Part shown: piece after piece, positions 34,034 to 43,249 of the stretch
How positions within the stretch are numbered: position 1 is the first letter of the stretch
Layout of the letters: each line of letters begins with the position of its first letter
NCBI RefSeq assembly: GCF_021190915.1
Contig: NZ_JAIOAP010000013.1
Span: 124,001 to 188,000, forward strand
Source of the DNA: Cohnella silvisoli
GTDB lineage: Bacteria > Bacillota > Bacilli > Paenibacillales > Paenibacillaceae
Length of the DNA: 64,000 nt
Reading direction: 5' to 3'
Made by a program: the position numbers and the translations under genes
Notes under the pieces: model-generated
Seen by the model: only the letters and a program-made list of their open reading frames with translations
Told to the model about the DNA's origin: nothing
Databases searched by the model: none

Positions 34034-35647
34034 ATGGTTAGGATGCTCGTCGTCGATGATGAGATTTATGCCCTGAAGGGGATCACGCAAGGAATCGATT
34101 GGAGCGACTTGCCGATTGAGGCGATTCTGGAGGCTGAGGATGTTGCGCAGGCGATGCGGCTGCTCGAAGAGCATCCCGTTGACTTGGTTATTTCCGATAT
34201 CGAGATGCCCGGATTAAACGGGCTGGAGCTGCTGCGTTGGATTCGGGATCACCGGCCCCATACGCTCACCGTCTTCCTCACGGGACATGCGCGGTTTGAT
34301 TATGCGCAGGAGGCGCTGCATAATGGATGCTTCGATTACGTGTTAAAACCGGTTGATCACGATGCGTTAAAAGCAATCGTGGAGCGAGCTGTTGCTGAAA
34401 TCGGGATGCGAAAAGAGCGGCAATCGTTCGAAGAGATGGTGGACGTCAATCGAAGGCAATGGACGAACCAACTGCCGATTCTGGTCGAGCGATTCTGGCA
34501 GGATTTGCTGGCTGGCCGGGTACTCCTATCGCCTGATCGGCTAAATCGGCAATTACAATACTATGATATTCCGCTGGATGCCGACAGCCTTGTGCTTCCC
34601 GTTCTGCTTAGTATCGAGCAGTGGGAAGTCGAATTGGAAACGCGGGATGAAAGCATAATGGAATATGCATTGCGGAAAGCGGCAGCGGAGACTATCTTGG
34701 GAGAATGGCCGGGCATGGTGCTGCAAGATCGCAATGAACTAAATATGGTGCTGCTGTATCTGAAAGAAGGCGACGTTGCCGATCGGGCTGCTCTGCATAA
34801 GCGATGCGATGAATATGTGCGCGCCTGCAACGATTATTTTCATTGCAGAGTGTCCTGCTATTTAGGGGAGTCGGTGGGCATGGAAGAGCTTGCCGGTTCA
34901 CTCGAGCGATTGCAGCTATTGGAGCGGTCCAATGTGTCTGCGCCGCAATCGGTGATGGATGCTTTAGTTAGCGGGCATGGAACAACAAGCAGCATGGGAA
35001 TCTTGCTTCCATCGTTTATGGATTGGGGCATGATGCTCGATAATGGCAGTTATGAAGAGTTGAGCAGCCGGATCGAAGAGACACTGAGGAATTGGCAAAC
35101 CGAATCGGCAAGCCGGGAGGCATTGGAGCTATTCCAATATGGTATCCTGCATATGCTGTACCAGGCTGCTTATCGCAAAGGTTTTTCAATCTACGATGTG
35201 TTCATGGTAAATGAATTGACGGACGCACAAGCCCCGCGATCTTCGCAGCAATTGATGGGATGGGCAGGGAAATCGGTGTTGAAAATGGGGCAAGCGCTTG
35301 CGGAACGTCAGCGGGATGCTTCGGCCGTCATTGCTAAGGTGCAGTCGTACATCCTAGAAAATCTACATACGGAATTGACCCGGGATGGGATCGCGAATTC
35401 GGTCTATCGCAATCCTGCTTATTTATCGCGATTGTTTCGCAAGGAGACTGGATACTCTCTATCGGATTATATCGCGCAGTTACGCATCGAGCGGGCTAAG
35501 CGCCGCCTTACCGATACGAACGACAAGGTGAGCAACATTGCTGAAGGCGTCGGGTATGTACATTTTTCTTATTTCGCAAAGCTGTTCAAGAAAATGACGG
35601 GTTTATCTCCCCAAGAATACCGTAAGAAGCATCAAACCTTGCCTTAA
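34034..35647 (+). CDS. YesN-type response regulator with AraC DNA-binding domain
   Basis: 537 residues: receiver (1-120; acidic pair 'VDDEI', Asp55 in 'LVISDIEMPG', Lys in 'VLKPVD'), a long linker of about 300 residues typical of the YesN group, and a C-terminal AraC-type HTH pair (about 435-535; 'LTRDGIANSVYRNPAYLSRL', 'FRKETGYSLSDYIAQLR', 'VSNIAEGVGYVHFSYFAKLF'). It starts after AAGGAGG. Its own terminator follows at 35659, so the permease genes downstream form a separate transcription unit that it probably activates. Confidence 0.94.
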   Translation: MVRMLVVDDEIYALKGITQGIDWSDLPIEAILEAEDVAQAMRLLEEHPVDLVISDIEMPGLNGLELLRWIRDHRPHTLTVFLTGHARFDYAQEALHNGCFDYVLKPVDHDALKAIVERAVAEIGMRKERQSFEEMVDVNRRQWTNQLPILVERFWQDLLAGRVLLSPDRLNRQLQYYDIPLDADSLVLPVLLSIEQWEVELETRDESIMEYALRKAAAETILGEWPGMVLQDRNELNMVLLYLKEGDVADRAALHKRCDEYVRACNDYFHCRVSCYLGESVGMEELAGSLERLQLLERSNVSAPQSVMDALVSGHGTTSSMGILLPSFMDWGMMLDNGSYEELSSRIEETLRNWQTESASREALELFQYGILHMLYQAAYRKGFSIYDVFMVNELTDAQAPRSSQQLMGWAGKSVLKMGQALAERQRDASAVIAKVQSYILENLHTELTRDGIANSVYRNPAYLSRLFRKETGYSLSDYIAQLRIERAKRRLTDTNDKVSNIAEGVGYVHFSYFAKLFKKMTGLSPQEYRKKHQTLP

Positions 35648-35658
35648 CATTTAGTTTG

Positions 35659-35686
35659 ACGGCTCGCAAGGGCCGTTTTTTCGTTT
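35659..35686 (+). terminator. Terminator after the YesN gene
   Basis: ACGGC...GCCGT stem around CTCGCAAGG, followed by TTTTTTCG. Confidence 0.7.
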
Positions 35687-35809
35687 CGCGCGACCATCGC
35701 CCAGACATTTCCGCAATGTCACGAAAGTGCTAAGTGAGTCACCGCAGTAGATAGATGCCGGAAGCCATCCCCCTGTACAATGAATGTACGAGAGAGACAA
35801 AGGATGGCG

Positions 35810-36802
35810 ATGAGAATGACACCTGCAACGCAAGCGGTCGCGAAGAGGGCGACAACGCCTAAATTGCGTACGAAGCAAAATCAAAACTATTGGCGAAGAT
35901 TCGGAGTTTTCTATATCATGATGGCGCCCGCGCTGATCGTATTGCTGATGAATAACTACCTCCCGATGATCGGCTCGCTGATAGCCTTCAAGCAAATCGT
36001 ATATTCGTCTCCCAGCTTCATCCAAAGCTTCTTGGACAGCGAGTGGGTCGGCTGGGAGAACTTCAATTATCTGTTCAGCACGACCGATGCCTCGATTATT
36101 ACCCGAAATACTTTGCTGTATAATGCGGTATTTATTATCTTAAACCTGGTCATCGGCGTGACATTGGCGCTTCTCTTCAATGCGATGAGGAACCGTAGGT
36201 TGGCCAAGTTTCATCAAACGACGATGTTTCTCCCTTATTTTCTATCGATGGTCGTCATCTCTTACTTAGTCTACGCTTTCCTGAATCCGGAGATCGGCAT
36301 CGTCAACAAATTCATTCTTCCCTGGTTCGGAGCAGAGCCGATCGATTGGTATACGGAGTCGAAGTGGTGGCCGTTCATTCTCCCGATTATCAACACTTGG
36401 AAAGGGATCGGATACTATGCGGTCATCTTCCTGGCGGCTATCATCGGCATCGATAACGAGTATTATGAAGCCGCAACCATTGACGGTGCTTCCAGATGGC
36501 GTCAGATTTGGAACATAACCCTTCCCTTAATACGTCCGGTCATTATCATCTTGACGTTATTGCAGATCGGCCGTATTTTCTACACGGATTTCGGCTTGTT
36601 CTTCCAGGTCACCCGCAATTCGGGAATCCTCTATGATACGACTCTTGTTATCGATACTTATGTGTATCAAGGTTTTATCGTCAGCGGCGATATCGGCATG
36701 TCTTCCGCTGCTGGATTATATCAAGCGGTAGTCGGGTTCGTGTTGGTACTGTTGTCGAACTTGGTTATCCGCAAGATCAGCAAAGATGACGCATTGTTCT
36801 AA
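35810..36802 (+). CDS. LplB-type ABC sugar transporter permease
   Basis: About 330 residues, six spans, the LplB/YtcP-partner group. The start is placed at 35810 (AAAGG at 35799-35803); ATGs at 35780 and 35804 are in frame, but the first lies within the likely -10 (TACAAT, 35776-35781). Motifs: 'YIMMAPALIVLLMNNYLPMI', 'GWENFNYLF', 'LNLVIGVTLALLFNAM' and the EAA coupling motif 'YYEAATIDGASRWRQIWNIT'. LplB-LplC-binding protein systems import oligosaccharides such as aldouronates and use a shared ATPase (MsmX) encoded elsewhere; none is encoded here. The activator would be the YesN protein upstream. Confidence 0.93.
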   Translation: MRMTPATQAVAKRATTPKLRTKQNQNYWRRFGVFYIMMAPALIVLLMNNYLPMIGSLIAFKQIVYSSPSFIQSFLDSEWVGWENFNYLFSTTDASIITRNTLLYNAVFIILNLVIGVTLALLFNAMRNRRLAKFHQTTMFLPYFLSMVVISYLVYAFLNPEIGIVNKFILPWFGAEPIDWYTESKWWPFILPIINTWKGIGYYAVIFLAAIIGIDNEYYEAATIDGASRWRQIWNITLPLIRPVIIILTLLQIGRIFYTDFGLFFQVTRNSGILYDTTLVIDTYVYQGFIVSGDIGMSSAAGLYQAVVGFVLVLLSNLVIRKISKDDALF

Positions 36803-36816
36803 GGGGGTGAGCTCAA

Positions 36817-37743
36817 ATGACGGTGGTATCAGCGAAACGCAATAAAAAAATCAACGAAATATCGAACTTTTCCAATTTGGTGATCAACGGTTTCTTCTGG
36901 ATCTATTCAGCGCTCTGCGTGCTGCCGCTCATTCTTGTCATCGCCGTATCGTTCTCGGATGAGAAGTTGGTGCTTGTTAATGGCTACAAGCTGTGGCCGG
37001 AAAAATTCAGCAGCGGCGCTTATGACTTCCTGCTGAGCGACTGGGCGAGCATCGCAAGATCTTATGGAGTATCCATCTTCGTCACGGTATTCGGTACATT
37101 GATTGCGCTCGCAACGATGGCGCTGTATGCGTACCCCATCTCGCGACAGGACTTTAAGCATCGCAAGGTTTTCTCCTTCATCATGTTCTTTACCCTGCTG
37201 TTTAACAGCGGTTTGGTTCCTTTCTATCTGTTATATACGCAAGGCTTCCATCTGCGGGACACGATATGGGTGCTCATGATTCCTTACTTCGTGCAGCCGT
37301 TCTACGTTCTTATTCTGCGGACCTTCTTTACCAACTCGGTGCCGGCGGCTCTCATGGAATCAGCGAAAATCGATGGAGCCGGTGAATGGCGTATTTTCGC
37401 CCAGATTGTGTTGCCGCTGTCGCTGCCCGTGCTTGCAACCGTAGGATTATTCTGTACGCTGAATTATTGGAACGATTGGTTTTTGAGTTTGCTTTTCATC
37501 AATCAAGACAGTTTGATCAGCATCCAGTTCCGAATGTATCAGGCTTTGCTGGATATCACTTTCCTAAGCGCCAACTCAACGGCTTACTCGGCCATTCTGG
37601 CTCAGAATCCCGATTTCCAATTGCCGACGGAGACGGTGACAATGGCCATGGCGGTCGTCGGAATCGGTCCTATCGTATTCGCCTATCCGTTCTTCCAGCG
37701 TTTCTTCGTCAAAGGACTGACTGTCGGAGCGATAAAGGGCTAA
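36817..37743 (+). CDS. LplC-type ABC sugar transporter permease
   Basis: 308 residues with six spans; ATG behind GGGGGTGAG, 14 bp after the previous stop. Shows the LplC layout: 'YSALCVLPLILVIAVSFSDE', 'SFIMFFTLLFNSGLVPFYLL', 'LILRTFFTNSVPAALMESAK', the EAA motif 'ESAKIDGAGEWRIFAQIVLP' and 'LNYWNDWFLSLLFI'. It pairs with LplB to form the membrane channel. After the stop lies a small hairpin (CGAGGAG...CTCCTCG, 37748-37765), of the kind that stabilises the upstream part of the message while the binding protein gene is more highly expressed. Confidence 0.93.
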   Translation: MTVVSAKRNKKINEISNFSNLVINGFFWIYSALCVLPLILVIAVSFSDEKLVLVNGYKLWPEKFSSGAYDFLLSDWASIARSYGVSIFVTVFGTLIALATMALYAYPISRQDFKHRKVFSFIMFFTLLFNSGLVPFYLLYTQGFHLRDTIWVLMIPYFVQPFYVLILRTFFTNSVPAALMESAKIDGAGEWRIFAQIVLPLSLPVLATVGLFCTLNYWNDWFLSLLFINQDSLISIQFRMYQALLDITFLSANSTAYSAILAQNPDFQLPTETVTMAMAVVGIGPIVFAYPFFQRFFVKGLTVGAIKG

Positions 37744-37842
37744 CAAGCCGAGGAGACGGCTCCTCGATTAGGATCGGCTCTATCCGGTTACCGGCCGGTT
37801 GAGTATACATTCGCAATTATTTGAAAAGGGAGGCAATACCGC

Positions 37843-39348
37843 ATGTTTAAGGGAACCAGTAAGATTGGAAAGAGCTTTGCTCTGATTTTGGGAATGTGCT
37901 TGATTATGTCCACGTTCTCGGCGGCAGCCGCATCTTCCACGCTGCCGGAATACAAGCTTTCCTTGTATTACCCGGGCTCTCCGGCGAAAGATGAAGCCGA
38001 AGTAGAGGCCAAAATCAACGATTATCTCAAAAACAAAATCAATGCAACGATCGATCTGCAGCCTATCGACTGGGGTCAATGGGACAGTAAAATGAACCTG
38101 CTCAAAGCAAGCCGCGAGCCGATGGACATTATCTTCACGGCCCAATGGAACGGCCATGCCAACGACGTAGCTAAACAGGTTTTCCTGGCGCTGGATGATT
38201 CAAACGGACCTGACGGCAACTTGTTGGATCAATACGGCAAAGACATCAAGAGAACTCTCGATCCTGCATTCTTGGCAGGAGCTAAAGTGAATGGCCATAA
38301 CTATGGCGTTCCGACGAACAAAGAATTGGCGGCGCAAGGCGGTATTATTTACCGTAAAGATGTGGCCGACAAGCTCGGGTTGACAGCTAAGCTGAATGCA
38401 GTGAAAACCGTAGCCGATCTCGACTCGATTCTGGCGACCGTCAAATCGAAGATGCCGGCCATGACCCCGCTGTTCCTCCGTGACGGCGACAACTTCAACT
38501 CTCACTATTTTATCCAACATGACTTCCTTGGCGATACCACAATCGAGGGTCTCATCCGTAAAGACGGCACAAGCACGAAAGTCATTACGAGATTCGACGA
38601 TAAGAAGTATATGGACCAACTGAATATTACGCGCTCTTTCTTTAAGAAAGGTTACGTGAACAAAGACGCTGCAACGACGCAACTGTCCGGCCAAGATGCG
38701 ATGAAGAAAGGCAACGTGTTCATGATCGTGGCTTCCTTGAAGCCGGGCAAGGATGCCGAGGTTGCAATCGCTGCCGGCATGGCAGGCAAGCTGAAACAAA
38801 TCAATATGACGGAACGTACCGTATCGACAGGCGAGACAGCCGGTTCGATGCTGGGTATCTCCTCCACTTCCAAAGATCCTGCTCGGGCTATGATGTTCAT
38901 CAATCTGTTGCATTCCGACAAGTATCTGAACAACCTGCTCAACTTCGGGATCGAAGGCGATCACTATGTGAAAAAGTCCAGCGAGATCATCAAAGCAGGT
39001 CCAAGCGCAGCTAACTACAACCCGGGCGCAACTTGGATGTTCGGCAACCAGTTCCTGAACTACGTATGGGATACGGAAGCTTCGAACAAATGGGATCAAT
39101 TCAAGAATTTCAACAGGGGCGCGAAATTATCGCCGGCGCTTGGCTTCACTTTTAACGCCCAACCGGTTAAGTCGCAGACGGCTTCCCTCGTTACCGTTCG
39201 CAGCAAATATATAGCCGGGTTAGAGACGGGAGCGATCGATCCGTCCAAAGCGGCTGAATTCCAGAAAAAAGAGAAAGCGAACGGACTTGATAAGGTTCTT
39301 GCCGAGAAACAGAAACAGCTTAATGCTTTCCTTGCTTCGAAGAAGTAA
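37843..39348 (+). CDS. Extracellular solute-binding protein of the LplA/aldouronate type
   Basis: 501 residues, ATG behind GGGAGG. It is secreted by a signal peptide 'ALILGMCLIMSTFSAAAASS'; no lipobox is present, since the only Cys there (residue 19) lies in 'LGMC' inside the hydrophobic core and the better cleavage is after 'AAA'. This is unusual for a Gram-positive binding protein, which is generally lipid-anchored. The mature part begins 'LPEYKLSLYYPGSPAKDEAE' and carries 'INATIDLQPIDWGQWDSKMN' and 'SKDPARAMMFINLLHSDKYL', typical of this family. Last gene of the operon, terminator at 39374. Confidence 0.9.
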   Translation: MFKGTSKIGKSFALILGMCLIMSTFSAAAASSTLPEYKLSLYYPGSPAKDEAEVEAKINDYLKNKINATIDLQPIDWGQWDSKMNLLKASREPMDIIFTAQWNGHANDVAKQVFLALDDSNGPDGNLLDQYGKDIKRTLDPAFLAGAKVNGHNYGVPTNKELAAQGGIIYRKDVADKLGLTAKLNAVKTVADLDSILATVKSKMPAMTPLFLRDGDNFNSHYFIQHDFLGDTTIEGLIRKDGTSTKVITRFDDKKYMDQLNITRSFFKKGYVNKDAATTQLSGQDAMKKGNVFMIVASLKPGKDAEVAIAAGMAGKLKQINMTERTVSTGETAGSMLGISSTSKDPARAMMFINLLHSDKYLNNLLNFGIEGDHYVKKSSEIIKAGPSAANYNPGATWMFGNQFLNYVWDTEASNKWDQFKNFNRGAKLSPALGFTFNAQPVKSQTASLVTVRSKYIAGLETGAIDPSKAAEFQKKEKANGLDKVLAEKQKQLNAFLASKK

Positions 39349-39373
39349 GGAAAGGCTGTAAAAGAGTGAAGGA

Positions 39374-39412
39374 GGAAAACCGTCAGGCCAATGGTCTGGC
39401 GGTTTTCCTATA
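39374..39412 (+). terminator. Strong terminator after the binding protein
   Basis: GGAAAACCGTCAGGCC (39374-39389), loop, GGTCTGGCGGTTTTCC (39393-39408), then TATATT. Perfect except for one wobble. Confidence 0.8.
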
Positions 39413-39452
39413 TTACGGTGGAATGGGGTTGGCGAAGGGGGGAGGGTTGGCG

Positions 39453-39481
39453 TTGACATTGGCTTTACGATTCTATAGCAT
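39453..39481 (+). promoter_or_regulatory. Sigma-A promoter before the chelatase gene
   Basis: TTGACA at 39453-39458, 17-bp spacer, TAGCAT at 39476-39481. Confidence 0.65.
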
Positions 39482-39527
39482 GAATGTGAAGGCTTAATTG
39501 CTTGATAAGAAAGGCGGAAGCTCTTGC

Positions 39528-40304
39528 ATGAAACCGGGCTTGTTAGTCATTAGCCATGGTTCGCGGGAACCGGGATGGGTGGCTCTCGTCGACGCGACGC
39601 TTGAGGCAGCTCGCGCGCAATTGGGAGCTTCGCTCGAGGTGGAAGCGGCTTTCCTTGAATTGGTGGAGGGCCGATTGATCCAAGACGGCATAGATCGATT
39701 GGAAGCGTCCGGGGTAACGCATTTATTAGCCTTACCTTTGTTCGTGTCCTCCGGAAGCACTCATGTCGATGAGATCGGCTGGGCTCTCGGTGCTTATGAC
39801 GCGCCAAGGACGGAAACAGATCTGGAGTGCTATCGGATATCGGCCGAGCTAACTTATGGCAAACCGATGAATGACGATCCGGAGCTGGTCGGTGTCGTTC
39901 TGGATCGCCTGAAGGAAATGTCGACGATGCCGGCCAAGGAAAGCTTCCTGCTCATCGGGCATGGGAGCCAAGAAGCGGGATTTCAGGAAGCTTGGGAACA
40001 GGGCCTCGCGGCGATATCGGATCAATTAATGAGGTTCGGCGGATTCGGTGCTTGTTCGACGGCGTTATTGCTGCCGAATCAGGTGAAAGAGCGATGGCAA
40101 GGGTTACATAGGAGTCATCCGCACAACGATATTATCGTTATTGCCTTATTCCTGAGCGAAGGATATTTTACCAAAGAAGTTATTCCGCGTCGGTTAGAGG
40201 GATTAGCATGCCGATATGATGGACGCGCGTTAATGCCGCATCCGCGTATCGCGGATTGGATTGTACGGCAAACGCGAGATTGGCTAGATCCTATGGAAAG
40301 CTAA
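39528..40304 (+). CDS. CbiX-like sirohydrochlorin chelatase
   Basis: 258 residues from ATG 39528; a TTG at 39498 is in frame but lacks a ribosome site. It has two tandem chelatase half-domains, as in long CbiX/SirB proteins: the first with 'LLVISHGSREPGWVALVD' and 'LLALPLFVSSGSTHVDEIGW', the second with 'FLLIGHGSQEAGFQEAWEQG' and 'IALFLSEGYFTKEVIPRR'. The HGS motifs hold the catalytic His that binds metal, and 'SSGSTHVDEI' the second. It inserts Fe2+, Co2+ or Ni2+ into sirohydrochlorin. No siroheme or cobalamin gene lies nearby, so the metal cannot be told. Confidence 0.85.
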   Translation: MKPGLLVISHGSREPGWVALVDATLEAARAQLGASLEVEAAFLELVEGRLIQDGIDRLEASGVTHLLALPLFVSSGSTHVDEIGWALGAYDAPRTETDLECYRISAELTYGKPMNDDPELVGVVLDRLKEMSTMPAKESFLLIGHGSQEAGFQEAWEQGLAAISDQLMRFGGFGACSTALLLPNQVKERWQGLHRSHPHNDIIVIALFLSEGYFTKEVIPRRLEGLACRYDGRALMPHPRIADWIVRQTRDWLDPMES

Positions 40305-40341
40305 TGGATTGAACGAGAGATGTAGAGGGGATCCGATCCGG

Positions 40342-41289
40342 TTGGATATTATTCGAGCCCGGTTAATCTATAATCCGACTTCCGGCCGGGAGGAAGTCAA
40401 ACGTAAGCTTGCGGCTATTTTACAGCGACTTGAGCGGGGCGGTATTGAAACATCATGCCATGCGACGGAAAATGAAGGCGATGCGATTAAAGCCGCTTCC
40501 GATGCGGTGGAGCGCGGCTTTGATATGATTATTTCAGCCGGCGGAGACGGTACGCTGAATGAAATCGTTAACGGGATCTCCGAACATGAGCGCAGACCGT
40601 CGTTGGGCATTTTGCCGCTCGGAACGACCAATGATTTCGCGCGGGCGCATGGGATTCCTCGCAAGTGGGAGGACGCATGCGATTTACTGATCGGCCGCTA
40701 CACAACTCCCATAGATGTAGGACAAGCAAACGATAGGTATTTTATTAATATTTCCGGCGGCGGTTCTCTGACAGAGCTCACTTACGAAGTGCCGAGCAAG
40801 CTGAAGACGATGGTCGGACAGCTTGCCTATTATATGAAGGGATTGGAGAAGATCACGCGTCTTCGTCCAACCCAAATGCGTATTTCAGCCGAAGGAATCG
40901 GTGAGTTCGACGAGGAATTCATGCTTTTCCTAATCGCTAACAGCAATTCCGTGGGAGGCTTCGACCGTCTGGCGCCGAATGCGAGCACGAGCGACGGCTT
41001 GTTCGATGTGCTTGCTTTGCGCAAATGCAACTTAGCGGAATTTTTAAGGATCGCGACTATGGTCATGCGGGGTGAGCCCGTGCTGCATGACTCGCACTTC
41101 ATACATTTTCAAACTAATCGAGTCGTCGTGGAATCGGATGATCGCGTACAGTTGAACGTAGACGGGGAGTTCGGGGGTACGCTTCCTTGTACTTTTAATC
41201 TGCTGCCAGCGCATCTTAACGTTATCGTGGATGAGCTTGGTGAATCATCGTATCGGAAAAACGGCGCTGGGCGGGCATTGCAGCTATGA
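40342..41289 (+). CDS. dagK: Diacylglycerol kinase (DagK/YegS family)
   Basis: 315 residues from the TTG at 40342 (AGAGGGG at 40324-40330); the open frame starts earlier at a TTG at 40309, but the core starts 'IRARLIYNPTSGREE'. The ATP motif 'IISAGGDGTLNEIVNGI' and 'GILPLGTTNDFARAHGIPRK' with 'FINISGGGSLTELTYEV' and 'IANSNSVGGFDRLAPNA' identify the soluble lipid kinase family of DgkB, which recycles diacylglycerol released by lipoteichoic acid synthesis. The C-terminal domain has 'VQLNVDGEFGGTLPCTFNLL', with the metal/regulatory Asp. Overlaps rlmD by 4 bp; functional link between the two is not known. Confidence 0.92.
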   Translation: MDIIRARLIYNPTSGREEVKRKLAAILQRLERGGIETSCHATENEGDAIKAASDAVERGFDMIISAGGDGTLNEIVNGISEHERRPSLGILPLGTTNDFARAHGIPRKWEDACDLLIGRYTTPIDVGQANDRYFINISGGGSLTELTYEVPSKLKTMVGQLAYYMKGLEKITRLRPTQMRISAEGIGEFDEEFMLFLIANSNSVGGFDRLAPNASTSDGLFDVLALRKCNLAEFLRIATMVMRGEPVLHDSHFIHFQTNRVVVESDDRVQLNVDGEFGGTLPCTFNLLPAHLNVIVDELGESSYRKNGAGRALQL

Positions 41290-42788
41290 GCGGACGGAGC
41301 GGTAAAGACAGCAGGGGCAGGCAGCATCGTCATAAGGGATCTAGCGGGAACGGGAGAGCATCATCGCGCGGTGGCGGGACGCCGTTGGCGATTGCCGGTG
41401 TTCCCGTTGCCGTGGGTCAGCAAGTCGTATGCGATATCGTCGGATTGACGCATGAAGGAGAAGGGGTAGGCCGGGTCGAGGGCTATACCCTTTTTGTTCG
41501 TGGTGCGTTGCCCGAGGAGAAGGTCCGGGCGGAAGTCGTCAGCATCGGCAAATCGTTCGGGAAGGCCCGGATGACCGAGTTGTTGGTGACGAGCTCGGGA
41601 CGCCGCGATGCGCCATGCCCGATCTATGACACCTGCGGCGGCTGTCAGCTGCAGCACTTGGATTATGCGGAGCAGCTTCGCTGGAAAAGACAGCACGTGG
41701 TGGACAACTTGGTGCGGATCGGGAAGCTGGCAGTTGCTGGGGAAGATGGGGGCGAGGGTGTCATCGTACATCCTGTGATTGGCATGAACGACCCATGGCG
41801 CTACCGGAATAAAGCGCAAGTGCCAATCGGGTTCGGAGATGGCGGATTGATCGGCGGCTTCTATGAACAGGGAAGCAATGACATCGTGGAGATGGACGCC
41901 TGCCTTATTCAACAGGAAGAGAACGAGGTACTGGTTCGCGCGGTGAAAGAAGCGGCTAGACTGCTCGATATTTCAGCCTATAATCGCTCCACCGGTCACG
42001 GTCTGCTTCGCCATGTCGTTGTTCGCCATGCGCGGACGACCGGCCAGCGAATGGTCGTGCTTGTCACGAATGGTGCCAATATCCCTCACGTTCAGGAATT
42101 GGTGGGACTCATTCGCGAGAAGGTACCTGGTGTCGCAAGCGTGTGCCAGAATGTGAATACAGCCGTGACCCCTGTCGTATTCGGCGAGCAGACGCGTGTT
42201 CTGTGGGGCGAGGATGTCATCTATGACGATATTGCGGGGATCCAATTCGCGATATCACCTCGGTCGTTCTTTCAGGTTAATCCGGAGCAGACGGAGAGAT
42301 TGTATAGTAAGGCTGTGGAGTATGCGAGCTTGACGGGTGAAGAGATTGTCGTTGACGCTTATTGCGGAGCTGGTACGATATCATTATTTCTAGCGCGCTA
42401 TGCTCGACGAGTGTATGGAGTCGAGATCATTCCGGAAGCCGTCGAGGATGCGCGGCGCAATGCCTTGCTCAACGGTATCCACAATGTAGAGTTCGCCGTC
42501 GGAGCTGCTGAAGTCGTGATGCCACGCTGGCAAGCGGATGGGATCACCCCCGACGTCATCGTCGTCGATCCTCCCCGTAAAGGCTGCGACCCGGCGCTCA
42601 TCTCGACGATGCTGGAGCTTCGACCTGAGCGGATTGTATATGTATCTTGTAATCCTTCTACATTGGCAAGGGATTTGAAGCTGCTGGAGGACGGGGGATA
42701 CAGAGCCGTCGAGGTTCAGCCTGTGGATATGTTTCCTCATACGGGGCATGTGGAGTGCGTGGTAGGAATATGTCGAGTCGATACATAG
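41286..42788 (+). CDS. rlmD: 23S rRNA (uracil-C5)-methyltransferase, RlmD/RlmCD type
   Basis: 500 residues. A basic, Ser/Gly/Arg-rich leader of about 30 residues ('GRQHRHKGSSGNGRASSRGG') is followed by a TRAM domain ('GQQVVCDIVGLTHEGEGVGR'), the Fe-S cysteines of the family ('CPIYDTCGGCQLQHLDY') and a SAM-dependent methyltransferase fold ('DAYCGAGTISLFLA', 'VVDPPRKGCDPALI', catalytic Cys in 'YVSCNPSTLARDL'). In Firmicutes one enzyme often methylates both U747 and U1939. It overlaps dagK at ATGA (41286-41289). A small frame, 42770-42934, overlaps its end. Confidence 0.93.
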   Translation: MSGRSGKDSRGRQHRHKGSSGNGRASSRGGGTPLAIAGVPVAVGQQVVCDIVGLTHEGEGVGRVEGYTLFVRGALPEEKVRAEVVSIGKSFGKARMTELLVTSSGRRDAPCPIYDTCGGCQLQHLDYAEQLRWKRQHVVDNLVRIGKLAVAGEDGGEGVIVHPVIGMNDPWRYRNKAQVPIGFGDGGLIGGFYEQGSNDIVEMDACLIQQEENEVLVRAVKEAARLLDISAYNRSTGHGLLRHVVVRHARTTGQRMVVLVTNGANIPHVQELVGLIREKVPGVASVCQNVNTAVTPVVFGEQTRVLWGEDVIYDDIAGIQFAISPRSFFQVNPEQTERLYSKAVEYASLTGEEIVVDAYCGAGTISLFLARYARRVYGVEIIPEAVEDARRNALLNGIHNVEFAVGAAEVVMPRWQADGITPDVIVVDPPRKGCDPALISTMLELRPERIVYVSCNPSTLARDLKLLEDGGYRAVEVQPVDMFPHTGHVECVVGICRVDT

Positions 42789-42934
42789 AAGTCCTGAATT
42801 ATCAATATTCTGCGAAGTATGCGTCGTTTACGACTGCCGGGCAGGACTACAGGAATAAGGTATTGAACGATAAAATTGAGGTTTCTATTGTTTTGGATTT
42901 GAAATGGGTAGATACATCCGATGATTTTAACTGA
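42770..42934 (+). CDS. Short ORF overlapping the rlmD end, uncertain
   Basis: 54 codons from an ATG at 42770, with a weak, close TAGGA. Product is hydrophilic with 'SSRYIEVLNYQYSAKYASF' and 'RNKVLNDKIEVSIVLDLKW'. No family recognised. The start region is inside rlmD, so it could equally be decayed sequence. Kept for completeness. Confidence 0.25.
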   Translation: MSSRYIEVLNYQYSAKYASFTTAGQDYRNKVLNDKIEVSIVLDLKWVDTSDDFN

Positions 42935-42949
42935 AAATCGGAATGTTTA

Positions 42950-42982
42950 AGAGAGCGTCCATTATCGGATGCTCTCTTTTAG
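42950..42982 (+). terminator. Terminator after rlmD
   Basis: AGAGAGCGTCC-ATTATC-GGATGCTCTCT followed by TTTA. Confidence 0.75.
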
Positions 42983-43023
42983 AGACTGCCCGGGTCCGTG
43001 TGTAATGTCAAATTGTTCTGCTG

Positions 43024-43032
43024 TGTTATAAT
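43024..43032 (+). promoter_or_regulatory. Extended -10 promoter of the small gene and toxin pseudogene
   Basis: TGTTATAAT at 43024-43032 is a perfect extended -10; a -35 at the right distance is not evident. Lies 41 bp before the ATG at 43073. Confidence 0.55.
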
Positions 43033-43072
43033 TGAATCAAATACCGTTACTGATGATGGGAAGGTGAAGCCC

Positions 43073-43249
43073 ATGGATAAATTCAAAGATCTAGAGAAAT
43101 GGATTAAGCTAACAGGAGATCGCGCTAAGCTGGATGCAAAAGCTAACGACACATACATTGTATACAAAACGACGGAAGGCCAAATTGTAAAGGAATACAA
43201 CAATGGCGACATTGTCCCCGTTGCCGATTCGGATGTCTCTCATGCATGA
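43073..43249 (+). CDS. 58-aa protein upstream of a zeta-type toxin remnant (possible antitoxin)
   Basis: 58 residues from the ATG at 43073 with GGGAAGGTG upstream. Acidic/basic mixed, no membrane span: 'MDKFKDLEKWIKLTGDRAKL' then 'NDTYIVYKTTEGQIVKEYNN' and 'GDIVPVADSD'. The second half, a 'YIVYK..EG.IV.EY..G.I..V' beta-strand pattern, recurs before zeta-toxin family genes in Firmicutes. The stop codon overlaps the start of the toxin remnant by 8 bp (ATG 43242, TGA 43249), the coupling expected for an antitoxin-toxin pair. Antitoxin function is inference. Confidence 0.6.
   Translation: MDKFKDLEKWIKLTGDRAKLDAKANDTYIVYKTTEGQIVKEYNNGDIVPVADSDVSHA

Noticed and set aside
35780-35803. Upstream start of the LplB gene at ATG 35780
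   Set aside because: It overlaps a likely -10 element (35776-35781), so it would precede or coincide with the transcript start.
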